From Dasypus novemcinctus (lineage: Eukaryota; Chordata; Mammalia; Cingulata; Dasypodidae), in contig NC_080698.1 in the NCBI RefSeq assembly GCF_030445035.2, positions 6,744,038-6,808,037 of the forward strand: a stretch of 64,000 nucleotides of DNA. Reading direction: 5' to 3'. The position numbers and the translations under genes are program-made. Positions 43,450 through 56,835 of the stretch are shown here, in pieces. Below the pieces are notes generated by a model. It was not told the origin of the DNA and made no database searches. It worked only from the letters and a program-made list of their open reading frames with translations. The first letter of the stretch is position 1; each line of letters opens with the position of its first letter.

Positions 43450-44500
43450 TTTAATAAGGAGAAATTAGACAGCTTTTGAGATGACACGGTAGTACCACAC
43501 TGAAACTCTCCCTGGAAGAGATCAGAAGACTTAAGGAGACTTTACAAAGAAATAGCTTTCTCACTCTGTAGCCTTCTGTCAATCAGTACAGAGGTGGTGG
43601 AAGGCATGGCATCTGAAATGGCATAAAAGAAATTAATTCAATTTGGTGCCTCGCCACCCTGCCTGGCTTAGTCATAAGATTCCCTTCTGAGTGATTACCC
43701 ATTAGCCCTGCCTTGGGTATAACCACAGTTGACACCTCTATATGGTTTGGGATAATAAAAGCCACTTCTGGCTTCTCTGAATGGCCTCAGCCACTTCTCA
43801 GAACAGCCCTTGCTGCTGCTTCTTGGAAGGCCCTTGCCACGTCTGCTCTTTTGCGCCATCTAATTTACTAGTAGGGCAGGTTGGATGATAAGAAGCTGCC
43901 CTCAGAGTCTACAAATAGCTCTTGCTGCATCTGCTTTTCACATCTCCAGTTTGAAACCACCAATCCCCAGTGTGCACAGGAAAGCCCAGACCTCACCTGT
44001 GGTCTTTTCCCTGCTCTGTGGCCCCTCGCGGGAGCCCAGGTTAGATAAACCCAGCGAGCTCCTCCACCACCCACAATCTACCCTCCCGCCTCTGGGGCCT
44101 TGGCTCTAACCAGGCTGCCCCGTCCTGCACTCTAAGCTGGTGTGCTTCTGTATTTGCATTCATCACCCAAAGAACTTGCACCTAACATCCGAAACAAACT
44201 CATCTCTGAACCTTCTACAGTCTCTCGGTAGCCCCCTTTGTGCTGGGAAAGGCTTCAGAAAACACTGAGCAGTGAAAATTCCCTCTGTGCCAATCCCGCT
44301 GCCAGTCTCGCTCACCTCCTCCTCTCTGGCCTCACCTGCCTGACCCTCTTTGGGTACTGCCTCTGCCACAGGCTCTAGCGATAACGAGAGTCTCCTCAGT
44401 GGCCGTTCACCTCTCAGCGTCTCAGTGCCCTGAAGCGTTCCTTGTACTTAGCTTGAGACCTGGGGCTTCTGGTTCTGGGACAAGTAGCACAGACACATTT
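43450..44500. other. Unassigned DNA, no gene
   Basis: TGGGATAATAAAAGCC near 43750 could be an LTR polyadenylation signal, but no LTR borders are visible. The remainder is C-rich unique sequence. Confidence 0.35.
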
Positions 44501-45100
44501 CTTCCCCTTCCTCCTGCCAACTGGAGCTCAAAACCCCGAATATCACACATTAAACAAACCTAAGAAGGCTCTGAGGCGTGGAGAGAAGGAAGATTTGCTC
44601 GGGATCCTGGGATCTCGGGCAGTGAGGTCCTAATATACCCCAGACAGGGTGAAGGAGAAACCAGCAATCCAGAAATAATGCCTCAGATACAGGGGAAAAA
44701 AAAGCCCCAAGAAAAGTTTTCTCTCTCTAGCCCAAAGAAGCAGCCTAGCAAGGCAGAAAACTTTTAGGCAATAACTGCCCCACACCAGCCAGACTCCATG
44801 GAGAGAACCGGCCCATCCTCGCCCCCATCTGCAGAGGCCAAGTGGTGAGTCCACACTTCCACATGGGCGGGCTCGAACGAGGTGCCGCTGCCCCCATCAC
44901 GGTGTCAGGGAGGCCGAGTGGGGGGCTGGGAGTTCATTCCCCCTGTGCAGTAGTGAGTCCCTCTACCTCACCCCCACAGTGTCAGCAGAGGCCATGTGGG
45001 TCCCCATGGGACACCGTCCTCTCTACCCAGGCTGCTGTCAGCAGAAGCCTGGGGAGGATCCTGAACCCCCATACCTGCTCAGCAGTTTTGACAGTTTAAA
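44500..45100. repeat. Unclassified GC-rich repeat with ~60-85-bp imperfect units
   Basis: Variants of CAGAGGCCAAGTGG recur near 44832, 44907, 44990 and 45045, each in GC-rich context. It resembles the 5' region of a retroelement, but the family is unknown. Confidence 0.35.
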
Positions 45101-45109
45101 CTTCTTTTA

Positions 45110-45755
45110 TGAATCCCAGAAAAAGATTTAGGCTTTTGAACTATCCATTCCTGTGGGTGTGAGACCCTTTTGCTTGGACTACATGAGTAAGGTGTGACTC
45201 AGGTCGAGTCTCACCCTCTTGCTGGATCTTATGTAAATAGAGATACAGAGAGAGACACACAGGAAAAAGTAGTTCTGCCAATTTTTATCGTGCCCTGTGA
45301 TAGAGGTCTCAAGGATCACTAGCAGCCAAAGTTTAAGCACAAAGCCCTCAAGAGGCTGGGCCCTAGAGCTGCTCAAGGCTGAAGAGATGAGCCATATGCC
45401 TGATAGCCCACAGCTGAACTTAGGAAGAAAGCAAAGCAGCAGAGACTGAGAGAGGAGACCTGGAAAGAGACAAGCCCTATCCCTGGTTGCCCACAGCTGA
45501 GCTCCAGGAGCTGGTAGATTCTGGAGGGGAAGGCAGGGACCTTGGCAGAGATTAGTGACCATGTTGCTTTGCCATGTGACTGGACCCCAGGATCACCAGT
45601 AGCTGACTTTGATGAGAAAGCATCTCTGCTGATGTCTTGATTTGAACATTTCATGTCCTTAGAACCGTAAGCTTTTACCCTAAATAAAATTCCCATTATA
45701 AAAGCCAACCCATTTCTGGTACTTTGCATTGGACACCCTGTGGCAAACTAAGACA
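45110..45755 (+). mobile_element. Xenarthran LTR, MaLR-like
   Basis: The 3' end carries CCCTAAATAAAATTCCCATT, then AACCCATTTCTGGTACTTTG and CTGTGGCAAACTAAGACAG. The antisense element at 56836-57448 has an equivalent end (CCAAATAAATACC, CTGATTTCTGGTATTTTGCA on its sense strand), so both are one LTR superfamily. Confidence 0.6.
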
Positions 45756-47120
45756 GCAGTAAGAAAAGGTACACTTCAATCCCCTAGGGTGTCTATAGAG
45801 GTTAACTGGGGACTTATTATAACTTGACATAACAAAATAGTAATCCTCTTTCCCTGTAAGTGTAGTTTCAGAGAAGACCTGCCAAAACAAAAGGTCAAAA
45901 TAAGATTCAGAATCTTATAATAAAAAAACCCAAACTCAGCATGTAAATGCATTACCTTCCCCCCAGCATGGGACATGACTCCTGGGGAAGAGCCTCCCTG
46001 GCTCCAAGGGATTACTACCAATCACCAGCTGATGATGCAACTAGAAAAAGACCTTGAATAAAAGGGGGAAATGGTAAAGACAAATGAGTTTATATGGCTA
46101 AGAGACTTCAAAGTGAGTTGAAAGGTCATCAGAGGGCTTGCGGTTACTCACGTCTCAGCAGGATCCCAGAGACAGTCAAAGTAGATATAACCCTAGGTAC
46201 TGGTGCTCCTGAGGGTTCTGGAGACACACAGATTCTATGGTCATGGCAGATGGCTCTGGAGTTCAGTGCTTTGTCAGTGCACCCTACTTTGGAATTTGTG
46301 CTCCTGAGTGTGATGGAGTTGGACTCAGATGTGACCTATCTACACATGCCTCTTCTGTCACTTTCACTGAACCTGTGGTTGGTGCTGGGGTTGGCATATA
46401 CTCAGGAGACTCGAATCTCTGGACTGTCCATGTGCCAACTGGGCCCTGAGCCTCAGCCGAGTTGCAACTCCTATTCTCCTGTTCATTGGACTTACCCAGG
46501 TCAGCTAACAGAGAGGTGAGGATGGTCAACCACAACACTAGGGAACTGAGAGTGCCTACAACTGCAAGCAAGAGAATTGCATCCATCAGCCATATGGGAT
46601 GTAAGCTCCCCAATTTAGAGGTAGAGTGGACATCACCATACCAGGGTCCACAGGATGGAGGAATGAAATATGGATTAGAGTGGACTTACTTACTGGTATT
46701 CTACTATAGAACTATTGTGACTCTAGCAATGGAAGAAATTGTATCATTGATACAGTGGCCATGGTAGTTGCTGAGGGCAGGGAGAGGGAAGAAGAGATGT
46801 GATGTGGGGGCATTTTCAGGACTTGGAGCTGTCCTAAATGATATTGCAGGGACAGATGCTGGACATTATATATCCTGCCATAACCCAGTGAATGGACTGT
46901 GGGAGAGTGCAAACTATAATGTAAACTATAATCCATGTGGTGCAGCACTGCTGCAGTGCAACAATGCTCCAAAATACATTCACCAAATGCAATATGCCAC
47001 AATGATGAAAGAGGTTGTTAATGTGGGAGGAGTGGGGTGGGGTGGATGTGGGGTATATGGGAACCTCTTATATTTTTTAATGTAACATTTTTTGTGATCT
47101 TTGTATCATTAAAAAAAAAG
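45756..47120 (+). mobile_element. Xenarthran-type retroposon with poly(A) end
   Basis: Sequence of one family to a poly(A) end (TATCATTAAAAAAAAAG). Its last 640 bases match the minus-strand copy at 24889-25495. Three overlapping plus frames (46094-47085) have stops between them and no domain I recognise, so I do not call a gene. The part before 46480 may belong to a different unit. Confidence 0.5.
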
Positions 47121-47159
47121 ACAATTGAAAATAAATTTAAACAAAACAAAACAAAAAAC

Positions 47160-48245
47160 CCAAGAAAATCTCAGGTTGAGTGAAAAAAGACAATCACAGT
47201 GGGTAACGTCAAGATGACAAAGAAGTTGGAATTACCTGACAAGGATTTTAACACTGTCACTATAAAATGACTCAATGAAGAATTACAAATACACTTGAAA
47301 CAAATGAAAAAATAGAAAGTCTCAGCAAAACAATAAAATATATAAAGAAGAAACAAATGGAAAATTTTGAACTGAAAAATGCAACAGCCAAAATGATAAA
47401 CTCATTGGATGGACTTAAAAGTGGAATAGGGAGGACAGAGGAAAGAATCAATGAACTTGAAACTTGGACAATGAAAATTACCCCTTCTAGGGGTAATTGA
47501 ACAATGGGGGGGGGGGGCGGGTATAGACAAGGGGAAAAAAAATAGAATCATGTAGGACTATTTCAAAACATCTAAAACTCTGGTATCAGAGTCCAAGAAG
47601 GACAGGAGTAAGAGTACAGACCCAAAAAGGTATTCAAAGAAATAAAGCTGGAAAATTTCCAAATTTGGCAAAGAAAAATCAACTTGCAGAATCAAGAAGC
47701 TGAGCAAATCCCCAGTAGAATATAGTCAAAGCAATCTACTCTGTGATACATTGTAATTAAATGTATCAAAACAAAAAACAGAGAAAAACATCTTGAAATC
47801 AGCAAGAGGGAAATGACACATTATCTATCTAGGAACACCAATTTGAATGACAGCAGATTTTTCACTGAAACCATGGAGATCAAAAGGAAATGGTACAGCA
47901 TTTTCCAAATGTAACAAGGAAAGAACCATCAACTGTAAATTGCATATAAAAGGAAACTAAGAGAATTCCATATAAAAGGAAACTAAGAGAACTTGCCATT
48001 AGAAGACTTAAAGAATGATTAAAGGAAGGTCTCTAAACCGAAAGGAACTGATACCAGAAGAAGGCTTGGAATTTCAGAAAGAAAAGAAAAGCAATGGAAT
48101 GGATAAAAATTGGACAAATAAAATATATAATCCTTCTCTTGAGTTTTTAAAAATCATATTTGATAATTGAGATAAAAATTCTAACTGTACCTGATATAAT
48201 GCTCAAGGAAATACTTCAGGCAATTATATTTGAATAGTGGGGAGG
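47160..48245 (+). mobile_element. HAL1/L1 ORF1 remnant
   Basis: GAAAATCTCAGGTTGAGTGA, CACTTGAAACAAATGAAAAA, then GGAAAATTTCCAAATTTGGC and GAATCAAGAAGCTGAGCAAA follow an old L1 ORF1 (coiled coil, then RNA-binding region). Many stops are present. A perfect 9-bp hairpin (47476-47498) and G12 (47506-47517) interrupt it. Confidence 0.75.
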
Positions 48246-48940
48246 GTAAAAGGACCTGAGTAGAAGTTTCTCTAAAAACTATAAACACACACTTATCATA
48301 TAACCCAGCAACAGAATTCCTGGGCATTTATCTCAGAGAAATGAAACCTTAGTTTATACAAAAACTTGCACGCGAGTGTTAATAGCAGCTTTGTTCATAA
48401 TAACCAAAAACTGAAAACAATGAAAATGTCCCTCAATAGGTGAATGGTTAAATTCCTACTCCATGCAATACTACTCAGAAATAAAAAGTTGCTATGTGCA
48501 AGCACTTGGATAGCTCTCAAGGGTTTTAGGATAACTTAAAAAAAAGCCAATCTCAAAAGATCAATTCTGTGTAATTCCTTTTACATCATATTCTCAAAAT
48601 GACAAAACCATAGATATAGAAAACAGATTGGTGTTTTGTAGGGTTTAGGGCTGGTGGGGCCATGGAGGGAAGAGGATGTGACTCTGAAGGAAAATCTTGA
48701 GGGAGATATTTGCGGTGAAGGAGTAGTTCTGTATCGTGATCAAGAAGATGGTTATATGAATCTACACATGTAATAAAAGGGAGTAGAACTATAAATACAC
48801 ATTATGCCAATGTCAAATGAAGGAAGTTACCATGGGGGAAACTAAAAGGTAAAGGGATTTCTCTATGCTATGCTTGTATCTTCCTGTGGATCTGTAATTA
48901 TTTCAGTGTTAAGTAAGCAAACAAAACGCTGTGGTCCTCC
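48246..48940 (+). mobile_element. L1M/HAL1 3'UTR directly after ORF1
   Basis: CATATAACCCAGCAACAGAA, TCAATAGGTGAATGGTTAAA and GTAGGGTTTAGGGCTGGTGG follow an L1M-type 3'UTR. No ORF2 lies between this and the ORF1 part, as expected for a HAL1 ('half-L1') element. Confidence 0.65.
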
Positions 48941-48944
48941 ATTG

Positions 48945-49120
48945 CCCGCAGCAGTGGTTTTATTGCTTGAGTATTACTTAGGTTGTATTAAAATGCAGAT
49001 TCACAGGCTCCTGTCCTAGAAATTCTGATGCAGTAGGTAAGGGGTCTCTATGTTTAACAAGCTTAGCAGGGGATTAAACTGTAAGAGAATTCTTCAAATC
49101 ACACTTTGAGAAAGCCAGCC
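48945..49120 (+). repeat. MER5A-like DNA transposon
   Basis: TTAAAATGCAGATTCACAGG and AGAAATTCTGATGCAGTAGG are the MER5A core; it ends CACACTTTGAGAAAGCC. Confidence 0.8.
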
Positions 49121-49269
49121 TCAGATTCTGCTCTTGAGTCCTTATTTTATGGTTAAAAGCCTGCTCTTCAACAAAAACATCTGCCCACCAGTGCTGGGAT
49201 TCCTGAAGAAGAAGCAAGAAGCAGTTTTACAGAGGGTGTAAAACTGAAGGAGGTACTCATCTCAGATTC

Positions 49270-49835
49270 ATGTAAGTGCAGTTAGCCCTTTACTTACCAC
49301 ATGGAGACTTGTACAACAAAGTTCATAGTAGCTTTATTTGTAATACTCCCAAATTAGGAATAAACCAAATGTCCATCAGCAATTGAATGGATCAACAAAT
49401 TGTAGTATTGTGACATGGTGGAATACTACTGAGCAATAAAAAGGAACCAACCACTGATTCTTGCAACAACATGGATGAATCTCACAAACGTTTGCTGAGT
49501 AACACAAAAGAGTACATATTCAAAACGAACACTCTGGAAACTCTAGGAAAGACAACTCTAATCTGTAGTGATACATGAAAAATGAAAAAGACAAATCTAA
49601 TTTATGTTAATGGAAAGGAAAAGCAGTGATTATTTAGGTGAGTGCTTTATTGGAAGGAGGGCAGGGAAAACTCTGGGTGTCAGAAATGTTTTGTATCTTG
49701 ATTGTGGTGGTTACATGGCTATATACATTTGTCAAAATTCATAGAAATGCCCACTTAAAGTATGTGCACTGTGTCCTATGTGGATTATGCTTCAATATTG
49801 CTGATTTAAAAAACAAAACAAAAACAAACAAACAA
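49270..49835 (+). mobile_element. Old L1M 3'UTR
   Basis: AAATGTCCATCAGCAATTGA, GTGGAATACTACTGAGCAAT and CAACAACATGGATGAATCTC lead to an A/C-rich tail (AAACAAAACAAAAACAAACA). Confidence 0.8.
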
Positions 49836-49929
49836 GAACTTCAGCTCTACCACAAACATCTGAACCCCATGCTTTGGGGGAGAGCCTATCTTTTCTTGAG
49901 GGGCTCCAGATACAACACAATTTAGTAGT

Positions 49930-50140
49930 AAGAGCCTTGAGTAGGGGTCAGGACTCCTGGCCCATCGTCCTGGCTCCAGTATTAACTGGCCAGATGGCCC
50001 TGGGGTCAGCCATTAAATCCTGAGTCTCGGTGTCCTCATCTTCTGTGAGTACCACCCAGGGCTGTTGGGAACTACAAAAATGATAACATACGTGAAGTCT
50101 CCTTGTGAAGAGCTCTACACCTGTCAGGGTTTACTATGGG
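49930..50140 (+). repeat. MIR SINE
   Basis: GGACTCCTGGCCCATCGTCC, GCCATTAAATCCTGAGTCTC and CAGGGCTGTTGGGAACTACA follow MIR order, diverged. Confidence 0.6.
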
Positions 50141-50174
50141 GTCTTAGATTTGAACTCCTACCTGTAATGGTTCT

Positions 50175-50476
50175 TTGATTAGGAGATTTCAATATAGGTA
50201 CATGCAAATTAAAGCACTCAGTCATCATTTTGTAACCATGTGTTTGGCAAAAACTAGAAAGTCAGATAATATCAAGGGCTGACTGAGAATGGGGAAAGTA
50301 CAGGCCTTCTGGGCATGGCTGATGCAATTGTGAACTTGTGCAGACATCTAGAGAACAATCTGCAAGTTAAGGTTGCAATATCCTCTATCCAGCTGTTCCA
50401 CTCTCGGGTTACTCATCCAGAGAAACTCTGCACAGGTCAAAAGGAACTATGTGAGGGGATGCACATTGCAGTGTTG
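50175..50476 (+). mobile_element. Old L1M 3'UTR, left of a younger L1
   Basis: AGGCCTTCTGGGCATGGCTG through GATGCACATTGCAGTGTTG is old L1M 3'UTR. It resumes at 58666 on the far side of the 8.2-kb L1 (GGGAAATGGTACATGCATGT). Confidence 0.6.
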
Positions 50477-50880
50477 TTTAAAAAATTGTTTTTTTTAATT
50501 AGAGAAGTTGTGAGTTAACATAACTTGCAGAATTCCTGCACATCACCCCTCTACCAACACCTTGCTTTGTTAGGGGACATTTATTACAGATTATGAAAGA
50601 AGATCATCAAAATATAACTACTAATTATGGTCCATAGCTTACATTTGGTATATTTTTTCCATACAACCCCCCATGATTAAAACCATATGTTAGTATGGTA
50701 CATTTGTTATAGTTCATGAGAGAATGTGCTCATATTTGCTCTGTTAACTACAGTCCCTCATCTACCACATGGATTGCTGTGTTATACAGTCCCATGCCTT
50801 GTACTAATCCATCCAAAGTGAACACTCAGTGACTCTCACTTTGATGACAGAGTTGTGCAGTCATTGCTTCAGTATATTCT

Positions 50881-51101
50881 CCCCTCCCCACCGAGATGGC
50901 ACCCTCATCTGTCTGCTCGTTTTTGCTGCTTTTTTGTACTCATTCGTCTGCTCATTTTTTTGCTCGTTGTTTTTGCTCATTGTCTGCTCATTGTTTTTTG
51001 CTTGTTGTCTTTTTTTTTTTTCTCTTTAGGAGGCACTGGAAATTGAACCTGGGACCTCCTATGTGGGAGCCACTCAACTGCTTGAGGCACATCTATTCCT
51101 C
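50881..51101 (-). mobile_element. Truncated SINE, antisense
   Basis: CTGCTCATT-type text repeated, a T11 run, reverse B box (GGAAATTGAACC) and head. TCAGTATATTCT (50869-50880) and TCAGTAAATTCT (51102-51113) flank it inside the L1 3'UTR. Confidence 0.85.
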
Positions 51102-52652
51102 TCAGTAAATTCTTGAATGTTTTCCTTAGTTCAAAAGAAAGGATCTCATACCTACTGTTACTGATCAGTAGCATTGTGATAGCACCTTCTCTGACACTGA
51201 TGCAAGAATACAATATTGCTGATAACAATGGTCCATAAGTTACATTAATTGTATTTTTTCCCCTGCATCACCATAGTCTCACCACCTTGTAAGAGTGATG
51301 TACATTTGTTCTAGCTCATGAAAAGCATTCTTGTGTTTGTAATATTAGCTACAAACCTCATTCACCTCTGGGTTCACTATGTTATTCAGTCCCTAGATTA
51401 TTCTCAAGATTTCTGTCAATCAACATTTATGCCCCTAGACTACCCCTTTCAGCCACAATCACATTTATAAATCAGCCGTATTAGTTATACTCACTACAAT
51501 GTGTTACCATCAAACTCTATCCATTTCCACACTTTTACTGTCAAGCTAATTAAAAATTCTACACACTTTCAGCATCAGTACCTCTTCACAGCCTACATCC
51601 TATCTCCTAATAGCCTATAGTCTAGGTTTTAACTCCATGTGTCTATTCTTTGTATTTAGTTCATATTAGTGAGACCATGCAATATTTGCCCTCTTGTATC
51701 TGGCTTATTTCACTCAGCTTAATGTCCTCAAGTTTCATCCATGTTGTCATATGTATCCCAATTTCATTTCTTCTTATTGTAGTATAGTATTTCATTGTAA
51801 GTATATACCACATCTTGTTCATCAGGTGAGGGGAGCTTGGATTGTTCCCACTATTTGGCAATTGTGAACAATGCCACTATGAACATTGGTGTGCAAATGT
51901 CTGTTTGCATCACAGTTTTCAGTTCATCTGGATCTATTCCTAGTAGAGAGATTGCCAAATCATACAGCAATTCTATATTTAGCTTCCTGAGGAACCGTCA
52001 AACTGCCTTCCACAGAGGCTGCACCCATTCTACATACACCCACAATGGCAAGGGTGTGTTCCTATTTCTCCACATCCTCTCCAGCTCTTGTTTTCTGTTT
52101 GTTTGTTTGTTTTAAATAATGGCCATTCTATGTGGTGTGAGATGATATCCCATATCACATGGTAGTTTTGATTTGCATTTCCTTAATAGCTAATGATATT
52201 GGACATTTATTTTGTGTGGGTGTTTTTTTTGCCATTTGTATTTCCTTTTTGAAAAAATGTTCTTTTATGTCTTTTGCCCATTTAAAAATTATATTGCTTC
52301 CTCTTTTCTTATTGAGTTGTATGATCTCTTTATATAGAATGGAAACCAAACCCTTATCAGATATGTTGTTTCCAAATATTTTTTCCCTTTGAGTAGGCTG
52401 CCTTTTCACCTCCTTGACAAAGTCCTTTGAAGCACAAAAGTATTTAAGTTTGAGAAGGTCCCATTTGCCCATTTTTTTTTCTTTTGTTGCTTGTGCTTTG
52501 GGTGTAAAGTTTAAGAAACCACTACATACCACCAAGTATTGAAGATATATCCCTATGTTTTCTTCTAGAGGTTTTATGGTTCTAGCTTTTATGTTTAGGT
52601 CTTTGATCCATTTTGAGTTAATTTTTGTATAAGGTATGGGTTGGGGTGCTCT

Positions 52653-52678
52653 TTCTCTCTCTCTCTCTCTCTTTTTTT
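52653..52678 (+). repeat. (CT)n microsatellite
   Basis: TCTCTCTCTCTCTCTCTC followed by a T run, within the L1 ORF2 end. Confidence 0.85.
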
Positions 52679-55600
52679 GGATATGGATATCCCGTCCTCC
52701 CAGGACCATTTGTTGAATAGATTGTTCTGTACCAGATGGGCAGGTTTGACAGCCTTGTCAAAAATCACTTGATCATAGACATGAGAGTCTGCTTCTGAAT
52801 CATCAGTTTAGCTCCATTGGTCCATATGTCTATCTTTATGCCAGTACCATGATTTTTCGTTGTTGTTGTTACCACTGTAGCTAGGCAATTTGATTTAAGT
52901 TCCAGAAGTGAGAGTCCTCCAACTTTGTTCTTCCTTTTTAAGATGTTTCTGGCTATTTGGGGCCCCTTACCCTACCAAATAAATTTAATAATTGGCTTTT
53001 CCATTTCTTTAAAAAATGCTGTTGGAATTTTTATTGGGATTGCATTGAAACTGTAAATCAATTAGGGTAGAATTAACATCTTGATGATATTTAGTCATCC
53101 AATCCATGAACATGGAATGCCCTTCCATTTATTTAGATATTTGATTTCCTTTAGCAATTCATTGTAGAATTCTGATTACTACATTTATGTTCTTGATTAA
53201 GTTTATTTCTAAATATTTGGTTATTTTAGTAATTATTGTAAATGAAACTTTTTTCCTTACTTTGTTCTTAGATTACTCATCACTAGTGTATAGAAACTGT
53301 ACTGATTTTGCATATTAACCTTGATCTTGTATTTTGTCACTCTGTTGAAATTGTTTATTAGCTCTAGTAGCCTTGTAGATTTTTCAGGACTTTCTAGGTA
53401 TAGGATCATTATCATCTTCAAATAGTGAAAGTGTTACTTCTTCCTTTCCAATTTGGATGCCTTTTATTTCTTTTTCTTGCCCTAATGCTCTAACTAGAAA
53501 CTCTAGCTCTATATTAAACACTATAGTTGTGACAGTGAATATCCTTGTCTTGTTCCAAATCTTGACAGGAAAGCTTTCAGTCTTTCACCACTGAGTACAA
53601 TGTCAGCTGTGGGATTTTCATATATGCCCTTTATCATATTGAGAAAGTCTGCTTCAATTCCTATTTTTTGGAGTGTTTTTATCAAGAAGGAATGCTTTAT
53701 TTTGTCAGGTGCCTTTTCTGCATCAATGGAGTTGATTATGTGATTTTTTCCTTTGATTTATTTATATGATGTATTACACTAATTGATTTTCTTGTGTTGA
53801 ACCACACTTGCTTGCCTGGGACATAACTACTTGAGCTTGATGAATAATTCTTTTAATGTGTTGCTGGATTTGATTAGCGAGTATTTTGTTGAGGATTTTT
53901 GCATCTATATTCAGTAGGGAAATGGGTCTGTAATTTTCTTCTTTTGTTATATCTTTATCTGACTTTGGTATTAGACTGATGTTGACGTCATAGAATGAGT
54001 TTGGTAGCATTCCCTTCTGTTTAATTTTTTGGAAGAGTGTGAGTAAAATTGGAATTAAACCTTTGAATGTTTGGTAGAATTCACCTGTGAAGCCATTTGG
54101 TCCAGGGCTTTTCATTTTGGGGAGAATTTTTTGATGGCTGTTTCAATCTCTTTACTTGTGATTGGTTTATTGAGGTCTTCTCTTTCTTGTAGGGTCAGTG
54201 TAGTTTGTTCATATATTCCTAGGAATTTGTCCAGTTCATATGCATTTTCCAGTTTCTGGTATACAGTTATTTATAGTATTATCTTATGATCTCCTTTATT
54301 TCTGTGGGATCAGTAGTAATGTCCTCACTTTCATTTCTGATTTTATTTATTTGCAAATTCTTTTTCCTTTGTCAATCTAGCTAAGGGTGTGTCAATTTTG
54401 TTGATCTTCTCAAAGAACCAAGCTTTGGTTTTATTGATTCTCTCAATTTTTTTTGTTGTTGTTTTTCTCAATTTCATTTATTTCTGTTCTGATCTTTGTT
54501 ATTTCATTCCTTCAGCTTGCTTTGGGTTTAGTTTGCTGTTCTTTTTCTATTTCCTCCAGCTGTGTATTTAGTTCATTGATTTTAGCTCTTTCTTCTTTTT
54601 AAATGTATGCATTGAGGACTATAAATTTCCTTCTCAGAATTGTCTCAGCTGCATCCCATAGGTTTTGATATGTTGTGCTTTCATTTCCATTTGTCTTGAG
54701 ATATTTACTGATTCTCTTGCAGTTTCTTCTTTGACCCACTGATTATTTAATACTGTGTTGTTTAATCTCCATAGACTTGTGAATTTTCCCCTTTTTTTTT
54801 GCCTGTTCTTGATTTTTAGCTTCATTTCATTATAATCTGAGAAAGTTCTTTGTATAACTTCAATCTTTCAAAATTTATTGAGATCTGTTTTATGACATAA
54901 CATATGATCTGTCATGGAGAAAGATTCATGAGCACTTGAGAAGAATATATATTCTGCTATTTTGGGGTGTGATATGTCTATTAGGTTTAATTCATTTATC
55001 ACAAAACTCAAGCTCTCTATTTCTTTATTGATCCTTTGCCCAGATGTTCTCGCCAATGCTGAGTGTGGTATATTGAAGTCTCCAACTATTATTGTAGAGG
55101 CATCTATTTCTCCCTTCAGTTTTTCCTGTGTTTGTCTCATGTATTTTGGGGCACCCCGATTAGGTATGATTGTTATTTCTTCCTGGTGAATTGCCCATTT
55201 TATTAATATAATGTCCTTCCTTGTCTCTAACCATAGCTTTCCTTTTAAAGTTTATTTTATCCAATATAAGTATAGCTACTCTGGCTTTTTTTGGATACTG
55301 CATGCATGGAATATGTTTTTCCAATCTTTTCACTTTCCATCTATTTGTATCCTTGGGTCTAAGATGAGTCTCTTCTAGATAGCATATAGAGGACTCATAT
55401 TTTCTTATCCATTCTGCCAGTCTGTGTCATTCGAGTGGAAAGCTTAGCCATTAACGTTCAATGTTATTACTGTAAAGGTAGTTCTTATCTCACCCATTCT
55501 GAAATTTGGGCTTTATCTGTCATATCTTATTTTCACCACTCTTTTTACAATTTTAGTTATTTTTACTGATATAATCTTCACCTGTAAACTCTCTTCCAAG

Positions 55601-56835
55601 CCTCTCTCCTATTCCCCCACCCCCAGACTGTAGCTCTCCCTTTAGTATTCCCTGCAAGGCTGGTCTCTTGGTTACAAATTATCTCTATTTTTGCTTATCT
55701 GTGAATATTCTAAATTGCCCTCATTTTTGAAAGACAGTCTTGCAAGATGTAAGATTCTTGGCTGGCAGTTTTTCCTCTTTCAGTATTTTAACTATATCTT
55801 ACCACTGCATTCTTGCCTCCATGGTTTCTGATGAGAAATCAGCACTTAATCTTACTGGACATCCCTTGTATGTGATGAATCACTTTTCTCTTGCTGCTTT
55901 TAGAATCCTCTCTTTGTTGCTGGCATTTGACTTTCTGACTGGTATGTGTCTCTGAGTAGGTCCATTTGGATTTCTTAAGATTGAAGTATGTTGTGCCTCT
56001 TGAACACAGTCATCTAGGTCTTTCAATAGAGTTGGGAAATTTTCCACCACTATTTCCTGAAATAATTCTTCTGCCCCTTTTCCCTTCTCTTCTTCTTCTG
56101 GAATAGCCATGACATGTGTTTGCTTGTCCTTTGTCATCATTTAGTTCTCTGCTCATTTTTTCCCCATTCTTTTCTTTAACTCTTATTTTGTGAGTTTGCT
56201 TTCAGAGGCCCCATCTCCAAACTCACTGATTCTTCCTTCTGCCTCTTCAAATCTGCTGTTATATGCCTTTGGGGTACTTCTAAATTCCTTTTTTGTGTCT
56301 GTCATTCCCATAATACCTGCTATTTTTTCTTTGTATGCTTTTAAATTCTTCTTCTTTCTCACCCATTATCTTCTTAATATACTTAATCTTTTTAGTTATC
56401 TTGTTGAATTTATTAAGGAGATTTGTTTGAATATCTGTGATTAATTTTCTCAATTTCTTTATGTCATCTGGAGGCTTAGTTTGTTCCTTTCACTGGGTCA
56501 TATCTTTTTGTTTCTTGATACGGCTTGTAATTTTTTGTTGATGTTTCAGCATCTGATATACTTGATGTATTTATTCTGGTCTCAGTTTCTGTCTTTAGTC
56601 CAGGGCTTTCTATTTGGTTGGCTTTGTGCTATAGCCCCTCTTTGATACTTGTTTCAACATATTTTGAAAGTTTATAATGGCTTGTGTTCAGCCAATCTGA
56701 GGTTTTTCAGCTTTAAAAAAAAAATCTGTTTCTTGTCCTTTCTTCCTTGCTGGGGGTAGTGTCAGAGCTAAAGAGGTAGTTGGCAAGTCATGGAGCCTGA
56801 AGCTTCCAACGTTGCCCCAGAAACTGACAAAGCTT

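Noticed and set aside
52155..52709. 184-codon minus-strand frame as a cellular gene
   Set aside because: It is the C-terminal ORF2 part of the antisense L1.
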